Positions 1 through 7,705 of a stretch of DNA of 45,338 nt are shown here, piece after piece. The notes under the pieces were generated by a model, which worked only from the letters and a program-made list of their open reading frames with translations, had not been told where the DNA came from and did no database searches. This DNA comes from JAGOZV01 sp964622895. Lineage in GTDB: Bacteria; Patescibacteriota; Saccharimonadia; Saccharimonadales; Saccharimonadaceae. Each line of letters starts with the position of its first letter. The stretch's first letter is position 1. The stretch is from NCBI GenBank assembly GCA_964622895.1, contig CAZUSB010000002.1, positions 1 through 45,338 of the forward strand, given 5' to 3'. The position numbers were made by a program, and so were the translations under genes.

Positions 1-184
1 TATACGCCCGTACCTTCCCAGCCGTATCAATCAACGCATTTTCCAGAGCAGCTTGACGGGTCTGTTTGGTAATACCGGTAAATGATACGGTCACAATCCC
101 CACCAAGATACCAATGACTACTATTCCGACTAAAATCTCTATAATAGTGAATCCACCACGACCATTCTTGAACTGATTAACCAT
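1..184 (-). CDS. Type IV pilin-like prepilin, N-terminal part (runs off the window)
   Basis: The 61 visible residues contain a class III prepilin signal: a short basic leader ending in Gly10-Gly11, then FTIIEILVGIVVIGILVG, with Phe12 as the first mature residue and Glu16 as the conserved mature Glu5. The hydrophobic helix that follows is the usual pilin membrane/assembly segment. The family is processed by a PilD-type peptidase and assembled into type IV pili or pseudopili. The ATG at 182-184 lies inside the last codons of the aldolase gene, an 8-base overlap. A GGAGG sits 6 bases upstream of the ATG, within the aldolase coding sequence, so translation is probably coupled. The C-terminal domain is outside the window, so major pilin versus minor pseudopilin cannot be decided. 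Confidence 0.85.
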   Translation of the reverse strand, partial: MVNQFKNGRGGFTIIEILVGIVVIGILVGIVTVSFTGITKQTRQAALENALIDTAGKVRAY

Positions 185-1175
185 TTAATGCCTCCGAATT
201 TGCTCTCAGTAATTGATGGAATTTTTGTTTTGCTTCTGGGATGTTTTGCATTTGACCATTCCAGATATCTAATGATGGGTCTTGGAGGGCTCGTGAGTAA
301 CTAAATGTTAATCCCCACGGCTGCTCACCCTGCTGAGAAATGGCTCGTAGATTGTTGATCGCTTGCTCGGGACTCTGGCCGCCAGACAAAAACACGACTC
401 CAGGAATTTCCGGTGGGATATTTTGTCGCAGGACTCTAACCGTCGCTTGACCAACTTCATCTGGTGTAGACTGCGTATGAAATTGCTTGCCAGCCATCAC
501 CTGACTTGTTTTTACCAACAACGCACTTAGGTCAATATTATAAAAACGCAAATGCTCAATCATTTTATATAATATATAACCAAGTTTTTCTTCGGCTTGT
601 TCAATAGAATGGTCGCCATCATAGATTAATTCCGGCTCCACGATCGGGACGATGTCATTGGCTTGGGATATCATAGCAAAGCGTGCTAGTGCATGAACAT
701 TTGCATGCACAGCTTGGTCACTTGGAATACCTTCACCCACTTCAAATGCCACACGCCATTTTGAAAAACGAATTCCCATATTTCTATATTCTTTAAATCT
801 ATCATCCAAGTGCAGTAGGTCGTCAGAAACTGTTTCGCTACCAAATCCATAAAGTGGTGCCAGCCCACTATCTACTTTGATGCCGGGAATAATGCCGAGT
901 TCAGTTAGGTACTCCGGAAACGGAACTCCGCCATCACTTTTTTGTCTAGCTGTCTCATCAAACAAAATCACACCGTTAACATATTTCTCTAAGTCAGGCG
1001 TCGTGAAAAATAATTGTCGGTACTGACGACGATTTTCTTCGTTAGACTCAATTCCTCGTTGTTCAAAACGCTTTTCTATGCTGCCACCACTTTCGTCGGC
1101 CGCAAAAATACCTTTTGGTTTTTCAACTAGCTTTTTAGCGATACTTTGCATTGATTCAGTATTTATATCGTACAT
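177..1175 (-). CDS. fba: Fructose-bisphosphate aldolase, class I
   Basis: 332 residues of the eukaryote-like class I (Schiff-base) aldolase family, which cleaves fructose 1,6-bisphosphate to dihydroxyacetone phosphate and glyceraldehyde 3-phosphate in glycolysis. Visible signatures are FAADES (Asp27), GIKVD (Lys100), FSKWR (Lys139), VPIVEPE (Glu180 and Glu182), the Schiff-base lysine in ALLVKTSQV (Lys222), LSGGQS near 264-269 and FSYSRALQ near 291-298. The segment around Lys222 differs from the usual LLKPNMV, but the lysine is in register. The start at 1175 has a G-rich ribosome-binding sequence (GGGGGA) 2 bases upstream and a -10-like TATAAT at 1203-1208. The 3' end overlaps a pilin-like gene by 8 bases, an unusual partner for a glycolytic enzyme. 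Confidence 0.93.
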   Translation of the reverse strand: MYDINTESMQSIAKKLVEKPKGIFAADESGGSIEKRFEQRGIESNEENRRQYRQLFFTTPDLEKYVNGVILFDETARQKSDGGVPFPEYLTELGIIPGIKVDSGLAPLYGFGSETVSDDLLHLDDRFKEYRNMGIRFSKWRVAFEVGEGIPSDQAVHANVHALARFAMISQANDIVPIVEPELIYDGDHSIEQAEEKLGYILYKMIEHLRFYNIDLSALLVKTSQVMAGKQFHTQSTPDEVGQATVRVLRQNIPPEIPGVVFLSGGQSPEQAINNLRAISQQGEQPWGLTFSYSRALQDPSLDIWNGQMQNIPEAKQKFHQLLRANSEALNG

Positions 1176-1202
1176 ATTCCCCCATGAATCATTATTCTTA
1201 TG

Positions 1203-1208
1203 ATTATA
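1203..1208 (-). promoter_or_regulatory. Putative -10 element for the aldolase gene
   Basis: TATAAT on the minus strand, placing transcription start near 1195 and giving a leader of about 20 bases that carries the G-rich ribosome-binding sequence. No convincing -35 hexamer is seen at the right spacing, and the site abuts the 3' end of the upstream hydrolase gene. Weakly supported. Confidence 0.4.
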
Positions 1209-1231
1209 ATACCAAATTAAAAGTGTTTAGT

Positions 1232-2053
1232 CTATGATGATAGCTGCTCTGTGATGTCTAAAGACATAGCTTTTTCGTAGCGTTGATTAATCTCATGACC
1301 AGCAATAATAGTGGTAACTTGCACTGATGGGCGCTTTTTTTGCAGAGCCTTGATGTTTTTTACAAGCACAAGCGGATCCATTGCTCCACGTATAATATCT
1401 ATATGGATAGAATCAGGTAGTCTAATGGCGTCATTGAGCGAAGACTGACTAACTATACTTGAGTTAAGCGTACTCATGTAAGCGTTAATGTTATTTTTAT
1501 TAACTTCAAAATCTTTTGTTACTAAATGCGATCTTTTGGCTAGTGTCGCAGCTTCGAGGAAATTATCTGGGTTATCTTGAGCTAGTTTGTAAATGCTTTT
1601 TAAAATATCATCACCCGATGGCAAACGGCTATCATTATTTGGTTTATAAAAAGGTGGGCTAGCTAATATTAAACTGTTGACTTTTTGAGGGTATAACCGT
1701 GCAATTTCTACAGCCACCAAGCTTCCAAGTGAATGTCCGACTATTATAATTTTGCTGGCATCAAAATTACCTCTTTTGATTGTCCTCACGACCGCAGCCG
1801 CGTGTGTTTTAATATCGTATTCTATGTAATCGGGCTTGTTAGAATAGCCGAAGCCTAAAAGGTCAGGTGAAATATACTGCACATTTGACGGTAAGCTTTC
1901 AATTAAATTATGCCAAACATTGCCCGAATTTCCGATGCCATGCAAAAACACGACTAAAGGTTCTCCCCTGAGTCGCTTAATATAAGCAGATTCTAACGTA
2001 TGTGGTTGCCTGAGAACTTTATGATAGACAAAATCAAATAATTTATTAATCAT
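1232..2053 (-). CDS. Alpha/beta-fold hydrolase
   Basis: 273 residues with the alpha/beta hydrolase layout: oxyanion-hole HGIG at 38-41, a lid-preceding segment PDLLGFGYSNKP around 63-74, nucleophile elbow GHSLGS with Ser108, an acid Asp226 in RGAMDP, and a C-terminal His253 in AGHEI. These three residues form the expected Ser-Asp-His triad. There is no signal peptide, so the enzyme should be cytoplasmic; the substrate (ester, lactone, epoxide or C-C bond) cannot be told from sequence. The start at 2053 has no Shine-Dalgarno sequence, but an extended -10 box ends 8 bases upstream, so the mRNA is probably leaderless. It sits between the rpsI terminator and the aldolase gene. Confidence 0.85.
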   Translation of the reverse strand: MINKLFDFVYHKVLRQPHTLESAYIKRLRGEPLVVFLHGIGNSGNVWHNLIESLPSNVQYISPDLLGFGYSNKPDYIEYDIKTHAAAVVRTIKRGNFDASKIIIVGHSLGSLVAVEIARLYPQKVNSLILASPPFYKPNNDSRLPSGDDILKSIYKLAQDNPDNFLEAATLAKRSHLVTKDFEVNKNNINAYMSTLNSSIVSQSSLNDAIRLPDSIHIDIIRGAMDPLVLVKNIKALQKKRPSVQVTTIIAGHEINQRYEKAMSLDITEQLSS

Positions 2054-2061
2054 CGTAAATC

Positions 2062-2070
2062 ATTATACCA
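2062..2070 (-). promoter_or_regulatory. Extended -10 promoter of the hydrolase gene
   Basis: TGG plus TATAAT on the minus strand. The expected transcription start is about 7 bases downstream, within 1-2 bases of the ATG at 2053. No good -35 is seen, which is common for extended -10 promoters. It lies directly after the terminator stem of the ribosomal operon. Confidence 0.6.
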
Positions 2071-2100
2071 AAAACCTCCAAAGCACGTAACCTTGGAGGC
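2071..2100 (-). terminator. Rho-independent terminator of the rpsI-end operon
   Basis: Inverted repeat CCTCCAA (2075-2081) and TTGGAGG (2093-2099) with an 11-base loop, followed on the minus strand by a run of T at 2071-2074. It lies 25 bases beyond the rpsI stop and closes the infA-to-rpsI transcription unit. Confidence 0.8.
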
Positions 2101-2124
2101 TCTTTATACATTCCCAGCAAAAAA

Positions 2125-2523
2125 TTAGCGTTTTGAGAATTGTTCTTTTTTACGTGCACCGCGTAGACCGTATTTTTTACGCTCTTTTTCTCTCGAGTCA
2201 CGCTTTAAGAATTCGGCTTTTTTGAGCTCAGGACGAAGATCGGCATGTGCCGTAGTCAACGCTTTTGAGATAGCTAGTTTAATAGCGTCTACCTGACCTG
2301 CTATGCCACCGCCCTTGACCAAGATTGTGATATCGTAGTCGTTTTGTTTGCCGACCAACGCTAGCGGGTCGGTTATTTCAGCCAATAGTGACTTATTAGC
2401 ATTGAGAAACTCGGCTGCGGGTTTGTCATTGATAGTGACAGTACCTTTTCCTTTGTAAAGACGTGCAGAAGCTGTAGCGCTTTTGCGTCGTCCTAAGCCA
2501 TAAAAATATTTTTTGTCAGCCAT
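2125..2523 (-). CDS. rpsI: 30S ribosomal protein S9
   Basis: 132 residues, the usual bacterial S9 length. The N-terminal YFYGLGRRKSATASARL segment and the basic C-terminal tail ending in FSKR are diagnostic; in the family the tail reaches into the 30S P site and its last Lys-Arg contacts P-site tRNA. It is the last gene of the infA-led unit, 2 bases after rplM (the usual L13-S9 pair), and is followed by a terminator hairpin. Confidence 0.98.
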   Translation of the reverse strand: MADKKYFYGLGRRKSATASARLYKGKGTVTINDKPAAEFLNANKSLLAEITDPLALVGKQNDYDITILVKGGGIAGQVDAIKLAISKALTTAHADLRPELKKAEFLKRDSREKERKKYGLRGARKKEQFSKR

Positions 2524-2525
2524 AA

Positions 2526-2966
2526 TTATTTAACCTCAACTTTCTGTGGTTTTTGAGCAGTGTGTGTATGCTCTTCGCCAGCAAATACCTTCAATCTCTT
2601 TAGGCGCTCTGGTGATAGCTTATTTTTTGGCAACATGCCTTTTACTGCTTCTTCGATTATCTTCTCGGGAGACTTCTCTCGGAGCTCCTTTAGGCTGGCT
2701 GTTTTTAGTCCACCTGGAAAACCAGAATAGCTATGATATTTTTTGTCGGTTTCTTTATCTCCAGTGACTATTAGCTCTGAGGCATTTATTACTACAACAT
2801 AGTCGCCACCGTCAACATGAGGCGTGTAAGTTGGTTTGTATTTGCCGACGAGGTATTTACTGACAGTATTTGCTATCCTGCCAAGAGTGGCGTCTTTGGC
2901 ATCGATCAAGATCCACTGACGGTCAACCTCTGCTGGTTTTTGTGAATATGTTTTATAATCTGACAT
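2526..2966 (-). CDS. rplM: 50S ribosomal protein L13
   Basis: 146 residues. L13 signatures include WILIDAKDATLGRIA near 18-32, HVDGGDYVVVINA near 50-62, and the KKYHSYSGFPGG loop. L13 is an early 23S rRNA-binding assembly protein. The C-terminus carries a short charged tail (HTHTAQKPQKVEVK). Its ATG overlaps the stop of rplQ by one base (2966), so translation is likely coupled. Confidence 0.98.
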   Translation of the reverse strand: MSDYKTYSQKPAEVDRQWILIDAKDATLGRIANTVSKYLVGKYKPTYTPHVDGGDYVVVINASELIVTGDKETDKKYHSYSGFPGGLKTASLKELREKSPEKIIEEAVKGMLPKNKLSPERLKRLKVFAGEEHTHTAQKPQKVEVK

Positions 2967-3373
2967 TATGCTTCTTCCTCTTTAACTGGCTCAGGTGTTT
3001 TTGGGGCGGCGGTTAGGTCGTCAACAAACTCAATCCGAGCCATCTCGGCCCCGTCACCAACCCTTGTGCGAGTAGGAACAACTCGTACATGTCCACTAGT
3101 TCGTCCAGTTAGTTTTGGTGCTATTTCATCCATTAGTTTGTCTGTGGCTTCTTTTGTAGATAGCTTAGACATTACTTGACGCCTATTATGTAGACCACCT
3201 TTTTTAGCTTTGGTAATAATCTTCTCTATATAGGGTGAAAGCTCTTTTGCTTTTGCTAATGTCGTCTCAATTGATTCGTACATAACTAAGCTTGTGGCAA
3301 GACCTTTCATAAGGGCGCGTCGCTGATCGCGTTCACGTCCAAATTTTCTTCCTTTGTAACCGTGTCTATGCAT
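2966..3373 (-). CDS. rplQ: 50S ribosomal protein L17
   Basis: 135 residues from the chosen ATG at 3371-3373, giving the canonical start MHRHGYKGRKFGR. A seven-codon longer reading from 3394 would overlap rpoA and lacks a ribosome-binding site, whereas a GGAG lies 7 bases before 3373, inside the end of rpoA. The body has the usual L17 segments (RRALMKGLATSLV, ETTLAKAKELSPYIEK) and an acidic tail (PEPVKEEEA). L17 lines the polypeptide exit tunnel region of 23S rRNA. One base separates it from the rpoA stop. Confidence 0.97.
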   Translation of the reverse strand: MHRHGYKGRKFGRERDQRRALMKGLATSLVMYESIETTLAKAKELSPYIEKIITKAKKGGLHNRRQVMSKLSTKEATDKLMDEIAPKLTGRTSGHVRVVPTRTRVGDGAEMARIEFVDDLTAAPKTPEPVKEEEA

Positions 3374-3374
3374 A

Positions 3375-4298
3375 TTAGAGCTCCAATTCCGCAAGCTTGT
3401 CTTTTACTTCATCAAGTGCTTTTTGACCAAAACCTTTTAGTTCTCGTAGGTCAAGTTCGCTTAAGCTAACTAAGTCGCGTACAGTATTTATCTCATTATT
3501 GATAAGAGCATTTGAAGTGCGAGCGCTCAGATGTAAATCTTCTATCGAAGTCTCTAGCTCGCTATCAGTTTCTGCTTCTCCCAGCGTCACTGCGGAAGCG
3601 GATTCAACGGTTGTTGCGCCTGCTAGAGCTGAATACTGGTTTACTAAAATAGCTGAAGCCTCTTCAAACGCCTGCTGAGGGGTAATTGAACCGTCAGTCT
3701 CTACTGTTAAACTTAGCTTTTCTAGACTGGTGTTTTGTCCAACACGAGTTCCATCAACTTTGTAACGGACGCGAATAACTGGACCAAACATCGCATCAAC
3801 TGCAATCATGTCTGTATATAGGCGCTCATCACTTGATTCCTTGATAGTTTTGTAGCCGCGACCGGTATCTACTACTAGATCAATGACGAGACTCTTTTTT
3901 GGATCGTCAATATTGGCAATAACTTGCTCGGGATTAACGATTTCAACCTCGGCATTTGCTTTGATGTCACCAGCAGTAACAGCACCAGCACCTTTTTTCT
4001 CTAGACGTAGCTCAACTGGTTCGTCGCTGTGTGATTTTAGGCGAATGTTTTTGATATTTAACATAATATCAATCACATCTTCTTTTACGCCTGGCACTGT
4101 GGTGAATTCATGAGTTGCACCTTCTATCTTGAAGGCAACAATAGAAGACCCCATAATGCTAGAGAGCAAAACTCGTCGTAGACTATTGCCTAGCGTATTG
4201 CCGTAACCACTATATAGCGGAGACACTTCAAAGGTTGCCATCGTATCACTTATGGTGTCAATATTTGTTAATTCTGGGTTATGAATAACTTTTGTCAT
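3375..4298 (-). CDS. rpoA: DNA-directed RNA polymerase subunit alpha
   Basis: 307 residues from the ATG at 4296-4298, which has AAGGAG 6 bases upstream; a ten-codon longer form would overlap rpsD. The N-terminal dimerisation domain is clear (FEVSPLYSGYGNTLGNSLRRVLLSS near 20-44, then GVKEDVIDIMLNIK). The C-terminal domain holds helix-hairpin-helix sequence (LSELDLRELKGFGQKALDEV near 282-301) used for UP-element DNA and activator contacts. A Glu/Ser-rich linker of about 30 residues joins the two. It lies at the usual place between rpsD and rplQ. Alpha nucleates assembly of the polymerase with the beta and beta-prime subunits encoded upstream in this window. Confidence 0.97.
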   Translation of the reverse strand: MTKVIHNPELTNIDTISDTMATFEVSPLYSGYGNTLGNSLRRVLLSSIMGSSIVAFKIEGATHEFTTVPGVKEDVIDIMLNIKNIRLKSHSDEPVELRLEKKGAGAVTAGDIKANAEVEIVNPEQVIANIDDPKKSLVIDLVVDTGRGYKTIKESSDERLYTDMIAVDAMFGPVIRVRYKVDGTRVGQNTSLEKLSLTVETDGSITPQQAFEEASAILVNQYSALAGATTVESASAVTLGEAETDSELETSIEDLHLSARTSNALINNEINTVRDLVSLSELDLRELKGFGQKALDEVKDKLAELEL

Positions 4299-4308
4299 AC
4301 TTAGCTCC

Positions 4309-4935
4309 TTATCGTGAGTAATACTCAACTATTAATTGTTCATTGATATCTGGTTCGGCCTCTTCTCTCTTTGGTAAACCAGTGATATTGACTGAAACCT
4401 TTTTGGGGTCGGATTTTAGCCAACTGAGAGGTCCTTGGAATGAATTATCCAAAACGTCTTTTATGTTTGTGAAATAGACTGAATCTTTACTTTTTGGGCG
4501 CAAGGTAATTTCGTCGCCTACCTTAACGCGAATTGACGGGATATCGACGCGACGGCCATTTAGCATAAAGTGTCCATGCCCAACTAGTTGTCTAGCGGCG
4601 CGACGACTATTCGCATAACCGGCACGATAAATAACGTTGTCTAGTCGTAGCTCCAAAAATTGCAGTAGTAATTCACCAGGCAGTATACCTAGGCTACTGG
4701 AGCGGTCAGCTTCTTTATATAGACGAGCGAATTGTTTTTCAAGTAGGCCATAAGTACGGCGTACTTTTTGCTTTTCGCGTAACTGTGTTAAATATAGGCT
4801 TCCCTTGCCTTGTCTAGCATGTGCATGTTCACCGGGAATGCCAGTTTTTTTTGCTAAAACCTTAGCAGCCTTTGGGTGTAATGCGTAGCCTTCACGGCGA
4901 CTCTGCTTGACTATTGGGGATGTGTCTCTAGCCAT
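4309..4935 (-). CDS. rpsD: 30S ribosomal protein S4 (zinc-free form)
   Basis: 208 residues. The N-terminal domain carries no cysteine at all, so this is the C-minus form lacking the zinc knuckle found in many S4 proteins. The S4 RNA-binding domain is seen as LELRLDNVIYRAGYANSRRAARQLVGHGHFMLNGRRVDIPS near 94-134. S4 binds the 5' domain of 16S rRNA early in assembly and in many bacteria represses its own operon. It lies 4 bases after rpsK; the rpoA ribosome-binding site overlaps its stop codon. Confidence 0.97.
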   Translation of the reverse strand: MARDTSPIVKQSRREGYALHPKAAKVLAKKTGIPGEHAHARQGKGSLYLTQLREKQKVRRTYGLLEKQFARLYKEADRSSSLGILPGELLLQFLELRLDNVIYRAGYANSRRAARQLVGHGHFMLNGRRVDIPSIRVKVGDEITLRPKSKDSVYFTNIKDVLDNSFQGPLSWLKSDPKKVSVNITGLPKREEAEPDINEQLIVEYYSR

Positions 4936-4939
4936 GAGA

Positions 4940-5329
4940 TTAAGGCCTCCTTATCTTGCGTGGACGAACACCACCATGTGGGATACCTGTCACGTCTTTT
5001 ATACTGTCAACTGATATATCAAAGGTATTTAAAATACGGACAGCAGCATCGCGCCCCATACCAATTCCCTTAATGAATACATCTACTGATTTTAGGCCAT
5101 AATTAGCCTTGACTGTTTCAGCGGCTTTCTCAGCGGCTACTTGAGCTGCATAAGCTGTGCCTTTTTTACTTCCCCTAAAGCCGGAAGCGCCAGCACTTGA
5201 AGCTACTAAAACATTACCTTTTTTGTCTGTAAATGTGATAATTGTATTGTTAAATGTCGCTTGAATGTGCAACTGACCAGCAGGAACTGATCGGCGTTGC
5301 TTTTTACGACTAGTTTTTACTTCTGCCAT
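4940..5329 (-). CDS. rpsK: 30S ribosomal protein S11
   Basis: 129 residues, typical length. Diagnostic segments are GQLHIQATFNNTIITFTDKKGN near 18-39, SSAGASGFRGSKKGTAYAAQ near 44-63 and the C-terminal DVTGIPHGGVRPRKIRRP. S11 forms part of the 30S platform near the mRNA exit and the E site. It is 14 bases downstream of rpsM and 4 bases upstream of rpsD. Confidence 0.98.
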   Translation of the reverse strand: MAEVKTSRKKQRRSVPAGQLHIQATFNNTIITFTDKKGNVLVASSAGASGFRGSKKGTAYAAQVAAEKAAETVKANYGLKSVDVFIKGIGMGRDAAVRILNTFDISVDSIKDVTGIPHGGVRPRKIRRP

Positions 5330-5343
5330 AAATTAGTTCCTTT

Positions 5344-5730
5344 CTAAGTCTTTGTCGCAGCTTTCTTCTGCGCGCCGCCAACAGCAATTGCCTTACCCTT
5401 ACGAGTTCGTGCGTTCGTTCGGGTACGTTGTCCATGGACAGGGAGACCTGCCTTATGACGTAGTCCACGATATGCGTTGACGTCTTTAAGCCGTTTAATA
5501 TTATTTGACACCTGACGCTGTAAATCGCTTTCTACTACATAATCGTTATCAATTATGTTACGTAGCTTTTGTTCTTCAGCCTCGGTGAGATCTTTCACCC
5601 GAGTGGTAGGCTTTATCTTAGCCTCCGCAAGGATGGTCGCAGCAGTACGTGGGCCTATACCATATATATAGGTAAGAGCGATCTGTACTTGCTTTTCTGA
5701 TGGGATTGTTACCCCAGCTATTCGAGCCAT
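5344..5730 (-). CDS. rpsM: 30S ribosomal protein S13
   Basis: 128 residues. It begins MARIAGVTIPSEKQVQIALTY, has the helix-turn segment YIYGIGPRTAATIL near 22-35, and ends with the basic tail RGLRHKAGLPVHGQRTRTNARTRKGK that contacts P-site tRNA. S13 sits in the 30S head and makes bridges to the 50S. It starts 2 bases after the rpmJ stop, as usual for the alpha operon. Confidence 0.98.
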   Translation of the reverse strand: MARIAGVTIPSEKQVQIALTYIYGIGPRTAATILAEAKIKPTTRVKDLTEAEEQKLRNIIDNDYVVESDLQRQVSNNIKRLKDVNAYRGLRHKAGLPVHGQRTRTNARTRKGKAIAVGGAQKKAATKT

Positions 5731-5732
5731 AC

Positions 5733-5849
5733 TTAACCCTGCCTTTGCTTATTCTTAGGTTTTTTCTTGTTGATGACGTATAGTCGGCCTTTACGCCTAA
5801 CTAACTGATCATCAGGACTGATTTTTTTGACACTCGCACGAACTTTCAT
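5733..5849 (-). CDS. rpmJ: 50S ribosomal protein L36 (zinc-free form)
   Basis: 38 residues; translating the minus strand from the ATG at 5847-5849 gives MKVRASVKKISPDDQLVRRK then a basic tail ending KNKQRQG. This is the L36 framework, but the zinc ligands of the usual MCRNC and later Cys/His positions are replaced (ISPDD, NKKKPK), so it is a C-minus L36. It lies between infA and rpsM, its usual place. The best ribosome-binding match (GGAG) is about 14 bases upstream, which is long. The gene is too short for many gene callers. Confidence 0.95.
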   Translation of the reverse strand: MKVRASVKKISPDDQLVRRKGRLYVINKKKPKNKQRQG

Positions 5850-5915
5850 GAGCGTACTAAACTCCAGTTTCCTTTAGTTGATATTATTGCGATTAACCTA
5901 TAGTCGACTACTAGG

Positions 5916-6140
5916 CTAATCACGTGCGCGAAAGACAATTCTGCCCTTTGTTAGATCATAAGGGGTCATCTCGGCTTCCACGGTATCACCTGGCACCAAT
6001 CGGATATAATGACGACGCATCTTTCCGCTAATGTGGGCGATTATACTATGACCGTTTTCTAGTTCAACCTTAAATTGAGTGTTTGGCAGTGCCTCCACAA
6101 CCTTCCCTCGCATCTTGATTACTTCCTTTTGACTAGCCAT
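5916..6140 (-). CDS. infA: Translation initiation factor IF-1
   Basis: 74 residues, a single S1-like OB fold: VIKMRGKVVEALPNTQFKVEL near 8-28, HISGKMRRHYIRLVPGDTV near 37-55 and DLTKGRIVFR near 62-71. IF-1 binds the 30S A site and supports IF-2 and IF-3. It is the first gene of the infA-rpmJ-rpsM-rpsK-rpsD-rpoA-rplQ-rplM-rpsI unit. A clear promoter ends 15 bases upstream of the ATG and there is no Shine-Dalgarno sequence, so the message probably has a leader under 10 bases. The adk and map genes that often stand between secY and infA are absent. Confidence 0.97.
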   Translation of the reverse strand: MASQKEVIKMRGKVVEALPNTQFKVELENGHSIIAHISGKMRRHYIRLVPGDTVEAEMTPYDLTKGRIVFRARD

Positions 6141-6155
6141 AAGTTACAGTAGTAC

Positions 6156-6184
6156 ATTATACACACTATTGATAGTAAATGCAA
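6156..6184 (-). promoter_or_regulatory. Sigma70-type promoter of the infA-led operon
   Basis: Minus strand: -35 TTGCAT at 6179-6184, 17-base spacer, -10 TATAAT at 6156-6161. The expected transcription start is near 6149, about 8 bases before the infA ATG. It lies in the 60-base secY-infA gap and would let the alpha-operon genes be expressed separately from the spc block. Confidence 0.8.
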
Positions 6185-6200
6185 GGGGTATTTTTAGGAT

Positions 6201-7613
6201 TTATTTATAATCGTCGTAGGTAACCATAAGGGCGCGCGAATTTAATTGGCGTAGTGACTCAAGCGCAACCGAAACGACAATCAGTATTCCGGTACCACCT
6301 AACGATAGATTAAATCCAGTGATGCCAGTTATGTTATAGAGTAAATATTCCCCAATGAAAGGCATAATAGCGATTAATCCGAGTGAAATAGAGCCAAATA
6401 GAGTTAGGCGGTTAACGATGGTCGCTAGATACCTCTCTGTAGCCTTACCAGGTCGAACTCCTTCAATAAAGCCGCCTTGTTTTTGTAGGTTTTCAGCAAT
6501 TTCACTAGAGTTAAAGACGATACCAGTGTAAAAGTAAGTAAACATGATTACCAGTAAGAAATATATTACTGGGTAGATAAACGCTTCAGCAGTGTTACCG
6601 GTAAATGTGCCAGGATTTGGTGTCTGAAACCAAACAATAAGGTTATCCGCGAGATTTGCAAAGTCTGGGTTACCGCCAGATTTTAAGACTTGTCCGACAA
6701 ATGCTGGTAGTGCCAAAAAAGATACGGCAAAAATTATCGGAATAACTCCTGCGCCAATCAACTTAATTGGCAAAATGCTCTTTACGCCGCCATAGTTACT
6801 ATTGCCATGAACTCGTTTGGCGTAGTTTATTGTTATAATGCGCTGTGCCTCGTTGATTTTGACGAGAAAATACAAGACCCCTAGCATTATGATGCCAATC
6901 ACAACAATAATTGCCAATATCGTAGGATTGACAGGTATAGTAAACCAGCCAAAAACGTTTAGCGAACCTGAGGTTGTATCAAACAACGCCTGGCCAAGTG
7001 TCGCCAATGTAGCGGGCAATTGACTTATAATTCCACCAAAAATCAGGAAACTGATTCCATTTCCGATTCCTTGTTCAGTTATTAACTCACCTAGCCACAT
7101 CAAAAGCACTGAACCGGCGGTCATAGCAGTAACAGCGACCATCCATTCAGTCATAGTGGCTGCTTCTAGGGCTGTAGTATTTGTTGCTAATACCGTCTGA
7201 CGCAAGATAAAGATAAACGCAATAGATTGCAAAATAGCAAGTGGCACCGTCGCAATACGTGTCCATTGATTGATTTTACGACGACCTGACTCACCATCTT
7301 TGTTGAGCTCCTCAAGCTTGGGAATAGCTTTTGTCAGTAGTTGGCTAATAATAGACGCAGTAATGAATGGGCTTAGTCCAACTAGTATGATGGAAAAGCT
7401 AGAAAGTGCACCACCAGAAAGCATACCCATAATGCCACCAAGGTCTGTACTGTTAATTAAGCTATCAACAACCTCTTTGAGCTTGGTTGGTTCAGCCAGA
7501 GGAACTGGTACGAACGCTAAAAACCTATAGACTATTATAATCCCAAAGACAATTAGCAGTCTTTTTTGCATGTCTCGGTTTTTTAGTGATCGTAAAATGG
7601 TCTTCCAGTTCAT
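6201..7613 (-). CDS. secY: Preprotein translocase subunit SecY
   Basis: 470 residues with about ten hydrophobic membrane segments. Family signatures are the N-terminal RLLIVFGIIIVYRFLAFVPVP segment, LGLSPFITASIISQLLTKA-type sequence near 79-98 (plug region and TM2), and GNGISFLIFGGIIS near 183-196; the long cytoplasmic loop with RVHGNS is near 268-273. SecY forms the protein-conducting channel with SecE and SecG, which are not in this window. It is the last gene of the spc block, 92 bases after rplO, with AGAGGAT about 10 bases upstream of the ATG. The gap before it holds a strong hairpin. Confidence 0.97.
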   Translation of the reverse strand: MNWKTILRSLKNRDMQKRLLIVFGIIIVYRFLAFVPVPLAEPTKLKEVVDSLINSTDLGGIMGMLSGGALSSFSIILVGLSPFITASIISQLLTKAIPKLEELNKDGESGRRKINQWTRIATVPLAILQSIAFIFILRQTVLATNTTALEAATMTEWMVAVTAMTAGSVLLMWLGELITEQGIGNGISFLIFGGIISQLPATLATLGQALFDTTSGSLNVFGWFTIPVNPTILAIIVVIGIIMLGVLYFLVKINEAQRIITINYAKRVHGNSNYGGVKSILPIKLIGAGVIPIIFAVSFLALPAFVGQVLKSGGNPDFANLADNLIVWFQTPNPGTFTGNTAEAFIYPVIYFLLVIMFTYFYTGIVFNSSEIAENLQKQGGFIEGVRPGKATERYLATIVNRLTLFGSISLGLIAIMPFIGEYLLYNITGITGFNLSLGGTGILIVVSVALESLRQLNSRALMVTYDDYK

Positions 7614-7659
7614 AGCTTAAAGTTATCCTCTTGTTTTGGGTATTAAAATATTTGAATCC

Positions 7660-7694
7660 TAGCCTGAATATAATTATACACTATATCCAGGCTA
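7660..7694 (-). promoter_or_regulatory. 13-bp hairpin between rplO and secY
   Basis: Arms at 7660-7672 and 7682-7694 pair over 13 bp (one G-U on the minus-strand RNA) around a 9-base loop that itself contains TATAAT. No T-run follows on the minus strand, so it is not a classical terminator. It could be an attenuator, an RNase processing site, or a promoter within a palindrome that sets the SecY level apart from the ribosomal proteins. Confidence 0.55.
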
Positions 7695-7705
7695 TGAAAC
7701 TTGCT

